Shown here: positions 1 to 6,790 of the stretch, piece by piece
Layout of the letters: each line of letters opens with the position of its first letter
How positions within the stretch are numbered: the first letter of the stretch is position 1
Origin: Candidatus Desulfosporosinus nitrosoreducens
GTDB lineage: Bacteria; Bacillota; Desulfitobacteriia; Desulfitobacteriales; Desulfitobacteriaceae
Length of the DNA: 58,009 bases
Assembly (NCBI RefSeq): GCF_030954495.1
Contig: NZ_JAVHUW010000024.1
Span: 1-58,009 of the forward strand
Direction: 5' to 3'
Position numbers and translations under genes: made by a program
Notes under the pieces: model-generated
Databases searched by the model: none
Told to the model about the DNA's origin: nothing
The model's input: the letters and a program-made list of their open reading frames with translations, nothing else

Positions 1-1
1 A

Positions 2-313
2 GCCTCCCTGGAAAGAGCAGCCGAGCTCTTCGTGTTCCTGAAAGAAGACTCGGAAAAACTGGCAGCGAAAGACATTTATGAACTGTTGAGAGTATGGGAA
101 AACAAACACAGAATGTGGCAAGCCGAATCGCATCTTCGTGCTGTAACCTTCCGTGAAGAAACCCGTTGGCCCGGATATTACATCAGAACAGACATACCGG
201 CCATTGACGAAGAGAACTGGCATTGTTTTGTCAATATGAAGTGGAATCCGGAAACCAATGAATGGTCCGTCTTCAAACGTCCGGTCATTGATATGTTTGA
301 TGTTAAATTCTAA
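2..313 (+). CDS. aprA: APS reductase alpha subunit, C-terminal part (5' end outside window)
   Basis: The frame is open from base 2 and gives the last 103 residues of the flavoprotein subunit of dissimilatory adenylylsulfate reductase, which reduces APS to sulfite and AMP in the cytoplasm. Recognition rests on the AprA-typical C-terminal stretch containing FREETRWPGYY, followed by ENWHCFVN and a closing KRPVID motif. Most of the FAD domain lies to the left and cannot be seen. The ATG-less internal GTG at 32 is not a real start. A strong terminator follows at 363, so this is the last gene of its transcript. Its presence implies a sulfate-reducing host and gives context to the sulfur-anion transporters downstream. 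Confidence 0.88.
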   Translation, partial: ASLERAAELFVFLKEDSEKLAAKDIYELLRVWENKHRMWQAESHLRAVTFREETRWPGYYIRTDIPAIDEENWHCFVNMKWNPETNEWSVFKRPVIDMFDVKF

Positions 314-362
314 GAAACGTTTTTAGATAGTATTGATATTATCTATAAAAGGATAAGTATAA

Positions 363-415
363 GGGGCGAATATAACTTTTTGTATTGAAAAGTTATATTC
401 GTCCTTTCCTTTTTT
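363..415 (+). terminator. Rho-independent terminator after aprA
   Basis: Near-perfect inverted repeat with arms around GGCGAATATAACTTTT and its complement, 7-8 nt loop, followed by a T-rich tail at 404-415. It separates aprA from the next transcript. Confidence 0.85.
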
Positions 416-1169
416 GGGTGATAAAAGTTATAAGGAAAGTATAAAAGGCAATTCGTCAGTAAGTCAATAATTTTTACTATGCCATAATATTTGTGCATCG
501 TTAAATATATAAAAGTTTTTCGTAAAGAAGAGTTTGAGAAGTCAATTTTTATTGAATATCCTAAAAATCCTTGGTTTTGATCTATGAGAAAGAGTATTAA
601 TATGTTTAAAATGTATGGCTAAGAGATTAATAGAAATTTGGCTTGGAAAATAACTAATAATTTACAATATTAATCCAAAAATAATTAACAAAAAATTCAC
701 ATAAATTTAATCATCCATAATATATATTGATTACGACCATATTGACTAGAAATAATCTCGGTGATAATCTTAAGTCATAAATTAACTGGGTGTTAGATCA
801 TAAATCCTCTGATCACGGGATTTTAAAGGGCTCTTCAGGCTGATGATTCATGAATTTAGAAATCAGAAATTGCTGCTAAATTTTCAAGTCGGTTTATTCG
901 TAATCAGCATTTACAATGAATGACCTCCGGTAAACTTGAACCTCACCCATTAATTAAATTAACCCTCTTTGAGCTAGACTTAGTAGTTGTAGCCTTAGTG
1001 ATTAAGTGAAAATTATCTCTATTACAATCTCTTATTAAATAGTGCACAAGCTTAAATATTAATTTTAGAAGGAGGTTAGGTAATTAAGTTTGTTTGGAGA
1101 AGTTTATTTATTCAAAATAAAATTTCTATAATTTTGTCAAATTGCTAATTGCAATAGGAGGCGTCAAAC
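416..1169. other. Long AT-rich spacer upstream of the chromate-type transporter
   Basis: About 750 bp without a convincing gene. It holds the first copy of the shared promoter-like box (727-770) and an unused-looking ribosome-binding sequence (GAAGGAGG at about 1069-1076) with no good ORF behind it. The segment 790-1000 is not recognised. Confidence 0.5.
727..770 (+). promoter_or_regulatory. Shared promoter-like box, copy 1
   Basis: TTGATTACGACCATATTG matches the core of four other spacers in this island (3406, 5771, 8763, 12238). Here the second half is TTGACT at 742, and GATAATCT follows at 763. TTGACT and TAATCT (765-770) are 17 bp apart, a plausible sigma-A promoter. This copy lacks about 11 bp between the core and GATAATCT compared with the others. 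It faces the chromate-type transporter genes 400 bp downstream. Confidence 0.6.
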
Positions 1170-1799
1170 ATGGAGAAGAGTAAGAATACTTTCAAATTTT
1201 TATTTGATATATTTATTATTTTTTTTAAGATTTCTCCAATTACTTTTGGTGGTGGCTTTGCCATGATACCAATTATGGAAGAAGAAATAGTTCATAAGAA
1301 GAAGTGGATGGCCAAAGAGAATTTGGTTGATATTTTTGCAGTCTCTCAATCGTTACCGGGGGCCATCGCCGTCAATTCCGCAACTTTTGTAGGATACCAG
1401 ATAGGAGGTGTCCCAGGAGCTCTGGCAGCCTTATTCGGCATAGTAATCCCCACGTTTATCATTATTGTTATTCTGGGAGCGTTGCTTGGTTCATTTCAAC
1501 ATAATATACATGTCCAGGCTGCTTTAGCGGGAATCAGACCTATTGTCGTGGCTTTAATAGCCTCCGCTGCTTTCAAGATGGGCCGCGTTTCCTTAGTAGA
1601 CAAGATTTGCGTGGCAATTTGTGCCGTTTGTATTTTAGCATTGCTGATTTTCAAAAATCTTAATTTAATTTTAGTAATTTTTTTGGGTGCTTTTATAGGT
1701 ATAGTTATAATGAAGGTGAAGGGGTTACAAGATAAGCATTTAGATCAAAAATTGGATCACAAGCTAGATCAAAAGAAAGCAAGTGGTGAAACGTTATGA
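1170..1799 (+). CDS. chrA: Chromate/sulfur-oxyanion transporter, first half (short-chain CHR family)
   Basis: A 209-residue membrane protein of the chromate ion transporter (CHR) family, in the short, single-domain form that works with a second half-size partner. The diagnostic FGGGFAMIP motif lies near residue 28, followed by SLPGAIAVNSATFVGYQ and several hydrophobic segments. The start is ATG after AATAGGAGG. Its stop overlaps the start of the next gene by 4 nt, so the two halves are translationally coupled. Family members export chromate; in a sulfate reducer the natural substrate could be sulfate or another oxyanion, which is inference. The tail is Lys/Asp/Gln rich with a repeated KLDQ/HLDQ pattern. 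Confidence 0.85.
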   Translation: MEKSKNTFKFLFDIFIIFFKISPITFGGGFAMIPIMEEEIVHKKKWMAKENLVDIFAVSQSLPGAIAVNSATFVGYQIGGVPGALAALFGIVIPTFIIIVILGALLGSFQHNIHVQAALAGIRPIVVALIASAAFKMGRVSLVDKICVAICAVCILALLIFKNLNLILVIFLGAFIGIVIMKVKGLQDKHLDQKLDHKLDQKKASGETL

Positions 1800-2335
1800 G
1801 TTTGTATTTGGAAATGCTGATAACCTTCTTTAAACTTGGACTGGTGAGCTTTGGCGGGGGATATGCTATGATCCCGCTGATTCAAACTGAGATGCAGAAT
1901 CACCATTGGCTTGATATTAGTCAATTCACAGACATGATTGCTATATCAGCGATGGCTCCCGGACCTATTGCGAGTAATACGGCTACGATAGTGGGGGATA
2001 AATTAGCAGGTTTATTGGGCGCTGTGGTTGCTTGTGTTGGGGTTACATTGCCTTCACTGTTACTTATTCTCTTAGTAGGAAAACTATTTTTTAAATTTCA
2101 AGAACATCCTATCGTCAAAGCGGCTTTCTATGGACTTCGCCCCACAATAATCGGAGTTATTGCTTATGCGGCAATAAAATTTGCCGTAAGCAACGGCATC
2201 ATTGGCGGGAGTCACTATCTTGACATTAAAAGTGCTATATTATTAGTAGTTGCCTTTGTCTTATTAATTAAAACTAAAATTCATCCAGCGTATTTAATTT
2301 TAGCTTCAGGAATAATCGGAGTACTTTTATTCTAA
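1796..2335 (+). CDS. chrA: Chromate/sulfur-oxyanion transporter, second half (short-chain CHR family)
   Basis: A 179-residue paralogue of the preceding protein, with its own FGGGYAMIPL motif near residue 20 and the SAMAPGPIASNTATIVG segment typical of CHR proteins. It begins with ATG overlapping the upstream stop (ATGA), which indicates coupled translation and a heterodimeric transporter with opposite topologies. Several hydrophobic helices fill the rest and the protein ends in a membrane segment. It is the last gene of the two-gene transcript. The USP gene 190 bp downstream may be read through because no clear terminator is visible between them. Confidence 0.85.
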   Translation: MSLYLEMLITFFKLGLVSFGGGYAMIPLIQTEMQNHHWLDISQFTDMIAISAMAPGPIASNTATIVGDKLAGLLGAVVACVGVTLPSLLLILLVGKLFFKFQEHPIVKAAFYGLRPTIIGVIAYAAIKFAVSNGIIGGSHYLDIKSAILLVVAFVLLIKTKIHPAYLILASGIIGVLLF

Positions 2336-2393
2336 AATAAATCGTAATAAGCCGTGGGGATTGTCCTTTATGCTTAAAACTGCAGTGCCTCAT

Positions 2394-2442
2394 AGTAGAT
2401 AATAGACCTCATATAGTAGATAATAGATAAGTAGATAATAGA
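2394..2442 (+). repeat. Three direct copies of AGTAGATAATAGA
   Basis: Exact 13-bp copies at 2394-2406, 2415-2427 and 2430-2442, with start-to-start spacing of 21 and 15 bp, just upstream of the first USP gene. They could be operator repeats or replication slippage; nothing decides. Confidence 0.7.
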
Positions 2443-2521
2443 TATTTTTAAAGATGTGGACATTGAGATTCAATGTCCATTGGGTCTTATTAGATTGGAC
2501 AATGAAAGAGGTATTGAAGAC

Positions 2522-3160
2522 ATGAAAGATTCTAAATTTAAGGTATTGCTCTATTCCGACGGATCACATCAAGCCTTTTCAGCGGCAGTATATACAGCCA
2601 CGCTTTTGAGGAAAATTCCCAACATGGATTTAACAATCCTGCAAGCTCAAGAGAGTGACGATGGATCAGAAGAAATGGAATATAGTTGGTTGGAATTGCG
2701 GCCTAAATACAAACGTTACCATTGGGGGCGTACGTCAGACAATGAATATAGCTGGATTGATTCCTGGCCGGCTAACCCAAGCCCTGAGTGGATGAATGGC
2801 GTGCTTAAGGAATCTGAATCCAGTGTGGAGATTCAAACGCAATATGCCAGGATTTTGAAAAAGACCAATGAGATCTATTGCAGACGTTCCCACAATGTGA
2901 AGCATCAACTATTGTACCTAAACACCAGTCTCAATGAAACAACAAGCATTTCTGAAACTGCTAAAATGATTCTTGATTATGCTGCGGAAAACTCCTTTGA
3001 ATTGATTATTATGGGTACGAGAGGCCTTTCAGCGATAAAAGGATTGATATTTGGCAGCTTGGCACATACAGTTCTTGATAAATCCAAGCTGCCCGTATTA
3101 TTAATTAAAAAGCTGCCTCAGGACTTTATCGACAGTTATTTAACAATTTCGGTTAGCTAA
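2522..3160 (+). CDS. Universal stress protein family, paralogue 1
   Basis: A 212-residue cytosolic UspA-superfamily protein, longer than the usual ~140 residues because of a central insertion (about residues 45-130) rich in Trp, Tyr and acidic residues. The N-terminus reads KFKVLLYSDGS and the nucleotide-binding motif G-2x-G-9x-G(S/T) is intact as GTRG...FGS. The chosen ATG at 2522 follows a GAAAGAGG ribosome site and matches the start of the paralogues at 3922 and 10551; an in-frame GTG at 2456 has no such site. The shared tail (LLIKKLPQ-FID-YL) marks all four local copies as one recent family. ATP binding is expected; the function is unknown. Confidence 0.82.
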   Translation: MKDSKFKVLLYSDGSHQAFSAAVYTATLLRKIPNMDLTILQAQESDDGSEEMEYSWLELRPKYKRYHWGRTSDNEYSWIDSWPANPSPEWMNGVLKESESSVEIQTQYARILKKTNEIYCRRSHNVKHQLLYLNTSLNETTSISETAKMILDYAAENSFELIIMGTRGLSAIKGLIFGSLAHTVLDKSKLPVLLIKKLPQDFIDSYLTISVS

Positions 3161-3231
3161 AAATGAGGTTATCCCAAATAATTAGAGAAATAATTACAGA
3201 AAGTTTTAAATAGAGATTTAAAATCTTGATT

Positions 3232-3264
3232 AAGCATAAACGGTATTTATGCTTATTTTTTTTA
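3232..3264 (+). terminator. Terminator after USP 1
   Basis: AAGCATAAA and TTTATGCTT form a short stem followed by a run of eight or more T. A second weaker stem (ATAGGCCTTAA with TTAAGGTCTAT) follows around 3281-3318. Confidence 0.75.
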
Positions 3265-3405
3265 TTACGCGCATAACTATAGGCCTTAAAAACAAATGAA
3301 TGTTCTTAAGGTCTATTTATGCTCAATAATTCAGAGCGATATCCCTAGTAAAAGTTATATTTGAGAGGGATAAATTTTGAAGCCAATGTTTCATTATTAG
3401 TTATA

Positions 3406-3460
3406 TTGATTATGAACATATTGATTAGATATAGACACCGCGCTAATACAATGCTAATCT
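3406..3460 (+). promoter_or_regulatory. Shared promoter-like box, copy 2
   Basis: TTGATTATGAACATATTG, then TATAGACA at 3430 and ACAATGCTAATCT at 3448. TATTGATTA occurs twice, 15 bp apart, like a direct-repeat regulator site. Either TTGATT/TATAGA (18-bp spacer) or TAGACA/TAATCT (17-bp spacer) could be the promoter. It faces USP 2. Confidence 0.65.
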
Positions 3461-3715
3461 GTACTTGTTAGGAAAGTCACAAGAAAATGGGGGGTGAACT
3501 TGAATAAAAAGATTCCCGGGATCGTTAACTATTTTTCTTAATTTCTAAACTTTAATTCTTTAACTATAAATGGAGCAATTTAAAAAGAGCTCTATGACAG
3601 AGTCATGGACCATAGGTGGCAACCTAATTGGGCGTATCGGCTTAAGATGGTCCAACACCGGTGGTGAGAAAGGACTGCAGAAAGGATTAATAAAGTCATA
3701 CTTTCTGACAGTAAA

Positions 3716-3765
3716 AAAACAGCCTTAAAAGGCCGTTAAGAAATTTGACATGTTTATTATACCAT
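3716..3765 (-). other. Repeated minus-strand promoter/hairpin unit, copy A
   Basis: On the minus strand a TATAAT hexamer (3756-3761) is followed by GTCAAATTTCTTAACGGCC, a short hairpin (GGCCTT with AAGGCT) and a T run. The same order recurs at 12490-12547. It would make an RNA of about 40-50 nt. The -35 region is poor, so transcription is unproven. Confidence 0.35.
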
Positions 3766-3921
3766 AAAGAAATAGGAAATGCTTCGTTTTGATGAGAAAT
3801 TAATAGTAAAATAACTTGGAAAATAGTCTTATAACTTAGTTGGTTGAGCTAATAGGGGGTTGGTAAGTGCATAATATCACTAGCTCATCCACAGGTTAAT
3901 TTGAGAAAGGGGCTATTTAGG

Positions 3922-4593
3922 ATGAATAATTCTAAATTTAAAGTGTTGCTCTATTCCGATGGATCACATCAGGCATTTTCCGCGGCAGTTTATACAGCTA
4001 CTTTGTTAAAAAATATCCCTAACATGGATTTAACCGTTCTGCAAATAGAAGAAAGTCAGGAAGGTTTCATGGGGACGGAATATAGTTGGATTGAATTGAG
4101 GCCAAAGTATAAACGATATTACTGGGGGACGGAATCAACTGCTCGCTGGTCGGATACTTACCCTTCTGAACCGAAAGTAGAGTGGTTCAAGAGGCTGCTT
4201 TCTCAGGAATCTGACTCCAAGGATCAATATGCTCAAATACTTGCCAAGACAAATCAAATTTTCGCGGAAAACGCCTCGAATATTAAACATCAAGTCCTGT
4301 TTTCTAACGTCAGCAAAACAGATATAGCAGATACTGCGGATATGATTCTTGATTATTCCAGAAAAAATTCCTTTAATCTAATAATTATGGGCACCCAGGG
4401 CTTATCGGCGCTAAAAGGTTTAATCTTCGGAGGTTTAGCCCATAAAGTCCTTAATAAGTCAGCAATTCCAGTCTTACTAATCAAAAAACTCCCTCAGGAA
4501 TTTATTGATGCTTACTTGTCCGATGCCATGCTTGAAATCCCTTATGATATACCACAAGTAGTAAACGGCCGTTCAGTTAATGTCTTGTTTTAA
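3922..4593 (+). CDS. Universal stress protein family, paralogue 2
   Basis: A 223-residue UspA-superfamily protein closely related to the one at 2522 (shared KFKVLLYSDGSHQAFSAAVY block near the N-terminus). The central insertion is again rich in aromatic residues. The nucleotide motif is GTQG...FGG, so the final Ser/Thr of G-2x-G-9x-G(S/T) is Gly, which may weaken phosphate binding. The tail is about 20 residues longer than in the paralogues. The ATG at 3922 follows GAAAGGGG; a TTG at 3901 is possible but poorer. It is the first gene of a probable two-gene transcript with the UDG-like gene 60 bp downstream, both under box copy 2. Confidence 0.82.
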   Translation: MNNSKFKVLLYSDGSHQAFSAAVYTATLLKNIPNMDLTVLQIEESQEGFMGTEYSWIELRPKYKRYYWGTESTARWSDTYPSEPKVEWFKRLLSQESDSKDQYAQILAKTNQIFAENASNIKHQVLFSNVSKTDIADTADMILDYSRKNSFNLIIMGTQGLSALKGLIFGGLAHKVLNKSAIPVLLIKKLPQEFIDAYLSDAMLEIPYDIPQVVNGRSVNVLF

Positions 4594-4653
4594 TCATCTG
4601 ATAAGGCAATAAAGATAAAATCAAAATCTTATTTACTGAAAGAAGGGATCAAC

Positions 4654-5274
4654 TTGTCTTCCATTGAGGAAAAAGAATCTGAGCTGCCAGTTGAAGAAAT
4701 ACAGAGAGAAACGGGAGATAAATCATATCCTATTTGGCTATTAGTGAATCCCAAGCATCCGGCCGTGCGGCATAATATTTGGGCGCCTGTTCTTTCTGAG
4801 ATACAGGATAAAGTTTACCGGGACTTGCATACTAGAATTGATACGGCAAATCTCTACACTAGAAAGGTTGTTTCTGACAGCCGGATCATTCCTAACACTT
4901 TAAATTGGTGGGGGACCGAATTAGCTAAGGAAATTGAGCTTTTTAGGGAAATTGTCGTGGAATATCAGCCTAAGATTTTAATTTCCTTTGGTTCTTTTCC
5001 CTTCGAATTTGTGCGCAGAGTTTATGAGATTTACCCTGAAAAAGGGCCTAAATTCTGGGGGACCTCCAATCTGGGAGACGAATTTGGCAAGGCGATTGAA
5101 AACTTTGATATTACAAAAACAAACCGTATCCCGCTATTGCGCAGAGTCGTCAAAAGCGGCAGATTTATCGAGGACCATAACTATTATGGCGAGAATTATT
5201 TTCAATATGTAGGCAAAAAAATTGCTGAAAAGATTATCGAAAACAAGGATAACCTCAAGATCTGGATAGAATAA
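4654..5274 (+). CDS. Unnamed conserved protein, possible uracil-DNA-glycosylase-like fold, paralogue 1
   Basis: A 206-residue soluble protein with two close paralogues at 6058 and 14729. Invariant blocks include YPIWLLVNPK, IPNTLNWWG, KAIENFDI and NRIPLL. The order of a hydrophobic strand ending in NPKHPAVRH, an Asn-rich NTLNWW loop, a helix rich in Glu, then PKILISFGSFPFEF resembles the N...P-K-hhhhhG layout of uracil-DNA glycosylase superfamily proteins, but the classic GQDPYH and HPS motifs are not visible. The fold is therefore a guess and no activity is claimed. The start is TTG at 4654 after AGAAGGGA, matching the TTG-TCT start of the third copy. It follows USP 2 with no terminator between. 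Confidence 0.6.
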   Translation: MSSIEEKESELPVEEIQRETGDKSYPIWLLVNPKHPAVRHNIWAPVLSEIQDKVYRDLHTRIDTANLYTRKVVSDSRIIPNTLNWWGTELAKEIELFREIVVEYQPKILISFGSFPFEFVRRVYEIYPEKGPKFWGTSNLGDEFGKAIENFDITKTNRIPLLRRVVKSGRFIEDHNYYGENYFQYVGKKIAEKIIENKDNLKIWIE

Positions 5275-5307
5275 TATAGCGCACAATTTGAAGCACGGCA
5301 TCATTTT

Positions 5308-5336
5308 CCCGAAGAGTCAATTTCTTCGGGTTTTTT
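5308..5336 (+). terminator. Terminator after the first UDG-like gene
   Basis: CCCGAAG and CTTCGGG form the stem, followed directly by six T. Confidence 0.85.
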
Positions 5337-5770
5337 GCTTCAAGGAGAGAGCTTGGCTAATCATTCCTGAGAGGTCATGTTTTAATAATTAAGAAATATA
5401 AGAGTTCCTATTCACAGAAATTTGTTTTTAAGCAAAATTTATTTTGAAAAATCTAGCTTTTAAGCTAAGATCATAAAAAAAAATAATAATAAATTTAGCC
5501 CTCTTTTGTGAACTCTAAGTGCTTAAGAAAGGCTTATAAGCAAGTAATAAAAATCCTTTTCGATAGACAAGAGTTAAGAGTTAAGCAAAGCACTTCTAAA
5601 ATCCGGATTTTGCGCGATTTTAAAGGAATTTTTGCAATCAAGATTATAGCTCCGGAATCTAATAGTTTTCTCGTTTCTTGGTTACAGATAATAGTGTGGT
5701 AAAAGACCGCCATATAAAAATAAGCTTTTAAGCCGGACTCATTTATCCACAGTTTTTCCCATAGGTTATT

Positions 5771-5825
5771 CTGATTACGATCATATTGTCTTGTTATAGA
5801 CATTATCTCAACACAATGATAATCT
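5771..5825 (+). promoter_or_regulatory. Shared promoter-like box, copy 3
   Basis: CTGATTACGATCATATTG, TATAGACA at 5795 and ACAATGATAATCT at 5813. TAGACA and TAATCT are 17 bp apart. It faces the second UDG-like gene and SulP 1. Confidence 0.65.
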
Positions 5826-5858
5826 TTAATTGTGAGGATAAGTACATATTCATTTAAG

Positions 5859-5939
5859 GGAGGTTTGAGATGCCCCGTCAATCAACACCCTGCCAAAAGA
5901 CTAAAGCAAGAGACAGTTTCCCCAGATAAAGGGTGTTAA
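5859..5939 (+). pseudogene. Decayed 5' fragment of a UDG-like gene
   Basis: A perfect ribosome site (GGGAGG at 5859) precedes ATG at 5871, but the frame ends after 19 codons. Bases around 5897-5920 (AAGACTAAAGCAAGAGACAG) resemble the KTKQETG-coding start of the gene at 6058, in a shifted frame. The simplest reading is a duplicated, frameshifted start; a real leader peptide is the alternative. Confidence 0.35.
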
Positions 5940-6057
5940 GAAATTTGATCTTGGGTAAATGAGCTTATTGTCATGCGTATAACCGCCGTAACACAGGAAT
6001 TATGCTCATGTAAGTTAAATATGGTGTCATCTTTTGATTTTGAAAGGAGGGATTTCT

Positions 6058-6687
6058 ATGGCTAACTTAACACTTAACAGATATGTTCCTGTAGTGGAAA
6101 AAACTAAGCAAGAGACAGGTGAAAGAGGTTATCCTATTTGGCTGCTTGTGAATCCCAAACACCCGGCCGTGCGGCACAATATTTGGACTCCGGTATTAGC
6201 CGAGATGCAAGATAAAGTTTTTCGCGAGCTGCATTCAAGGATTGATACCTCAAACATCTATATTCGGAATGCTGTTAAAAGCAGTGAACTTGTTCCTAAT
6301 ACTTTAAACTGGTGGGGCGTCGAAGCGGCTGAAGAGATAGAGTTATTTAGAGAAATTGTTACAGAACACAGGCCAAAGCTGATTATCTCTTTCGGAGCAT
6401 TTCCCTTTGAGTTTTTAAGGAGAGCATTTCAAGTTAAACCTGAAAAAGGTCCTAAATTTTGGAGCACCTCCAATTTAGGCAACGAATTCGGCAAAGCAAT
6501 CGATAATTTTGATATCACCAAGACGAACCGGATTCCCTTGCTGCGCAGAGTTATCGAAACTGCAAAGTTTACGGTTGATCCGAATTATTCCGGTCGGCAA
6601 GATGGCGAATCATATTTTCATTATGTCGGAACGAAGATTGCAGATAAGATTATCGAACACAAGGATAGTCTTGATATCTGGATTTAA
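6058..6687 (+). CDS. Unnamed conserved protein, possible uracil-DNA-glycosylase-like fold, paralogue 2
   Basis: A 209-residue paralogue of the genes at 4654 and 14729, sharing the YPIWLLVNPKHPAVRH, PNTLNWWG, SFGAFPFEF and RIPLLRRV blocks. It has a small insertion (SGRQDGES) before the YFHYVGTKIADKI block. The ATG at 6058 follows AAAGGAGGG at ideal distance; an in-frame ATG at 6034 has no ribosome site. The gene lies directly behind box copy 3 and about 100 bp ahead of SulP 1, so it is probably transcribed with that permease. No signal peptide or membrane segment is seen. Function unknown. Confidence 0.6.
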   Translation: MANLTLNRYVPVVEKTKQETGERGYPIWLLVNPKHPAVRHNIWTPVLAEMQDKVFRELHSRIDTSNIYIRNAVKSSELVPNTLNWWGVEAAEEIELFREIVTEHRPKLIISFGAFPFEFLRRAFQVKPEKGPKFWSTSNLGNEFGKAIDNFDITKTNRIPLLRRVIETAKFTVDPNYSGRQDGESYFHYVGTKIADKIIEHKDSLDIWI

Positions 6688-6790
6688 GACGGGGACGTCA
6701 TCAAACCATAATTAATCAAGTTTCAACAAGCAGTTTTCTTTTCTTGGCTGTTTGTTGAAAAATCTACTGATTATTAAGGTGGGGTTTTTT

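Larger units (their letters stand above)
3265..3921. other. Spacer upstream of USP 2 with promoter box and structured segment
   Basis: About 650 bp with no convincing gene. It contains box copy 2 (3406-3460), a GGGGGTGA ribosome-like site at about 3489 with a 13-codon TTG ORF behind it, a folded segment (3600-3735: GGACCAT at 3607 pairs with ATGGTCC at 3647; CACCGGTGGTG near 3656) and the minus-strand unit at 3716-3765. Confidence 0.5.
5337..6057. other. Spacer with promoter box 3 and a decayed gene start
   Basis: About 720 bp. No coding signal is convincing on either strand between 5400 and 5760. Box copy 3 lies at 5771-5825, and a decayed start related to the UDG-like genes at 5859-5939. 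The 14-mer GTTAAGAAATTTGA at 5935 is identical to one at 3735 inside the minus-strand unit. Confidence 0.45.

Noticed and set aside
727..770. Reading the shared box as a sigma-54 promoter or as an FNR palindrome
   Set aside because: No TGGCAC-N5-TTGCA in any copy, and the core is not a palindrome of the TTGAT-N4-ATCAA type; direct repeats fit better.
3281..3318. Second stem after the USP 1 terminator as a separate small RNA
   Set aside because: No promoter is visible and the stem is weak; more likely a back-up terminator.
5508..5881. Overlapping short frames on both strands in the spacer before box 3
   Set aside because: AT-rich, no ribosome sites, and they run through box copy 3.
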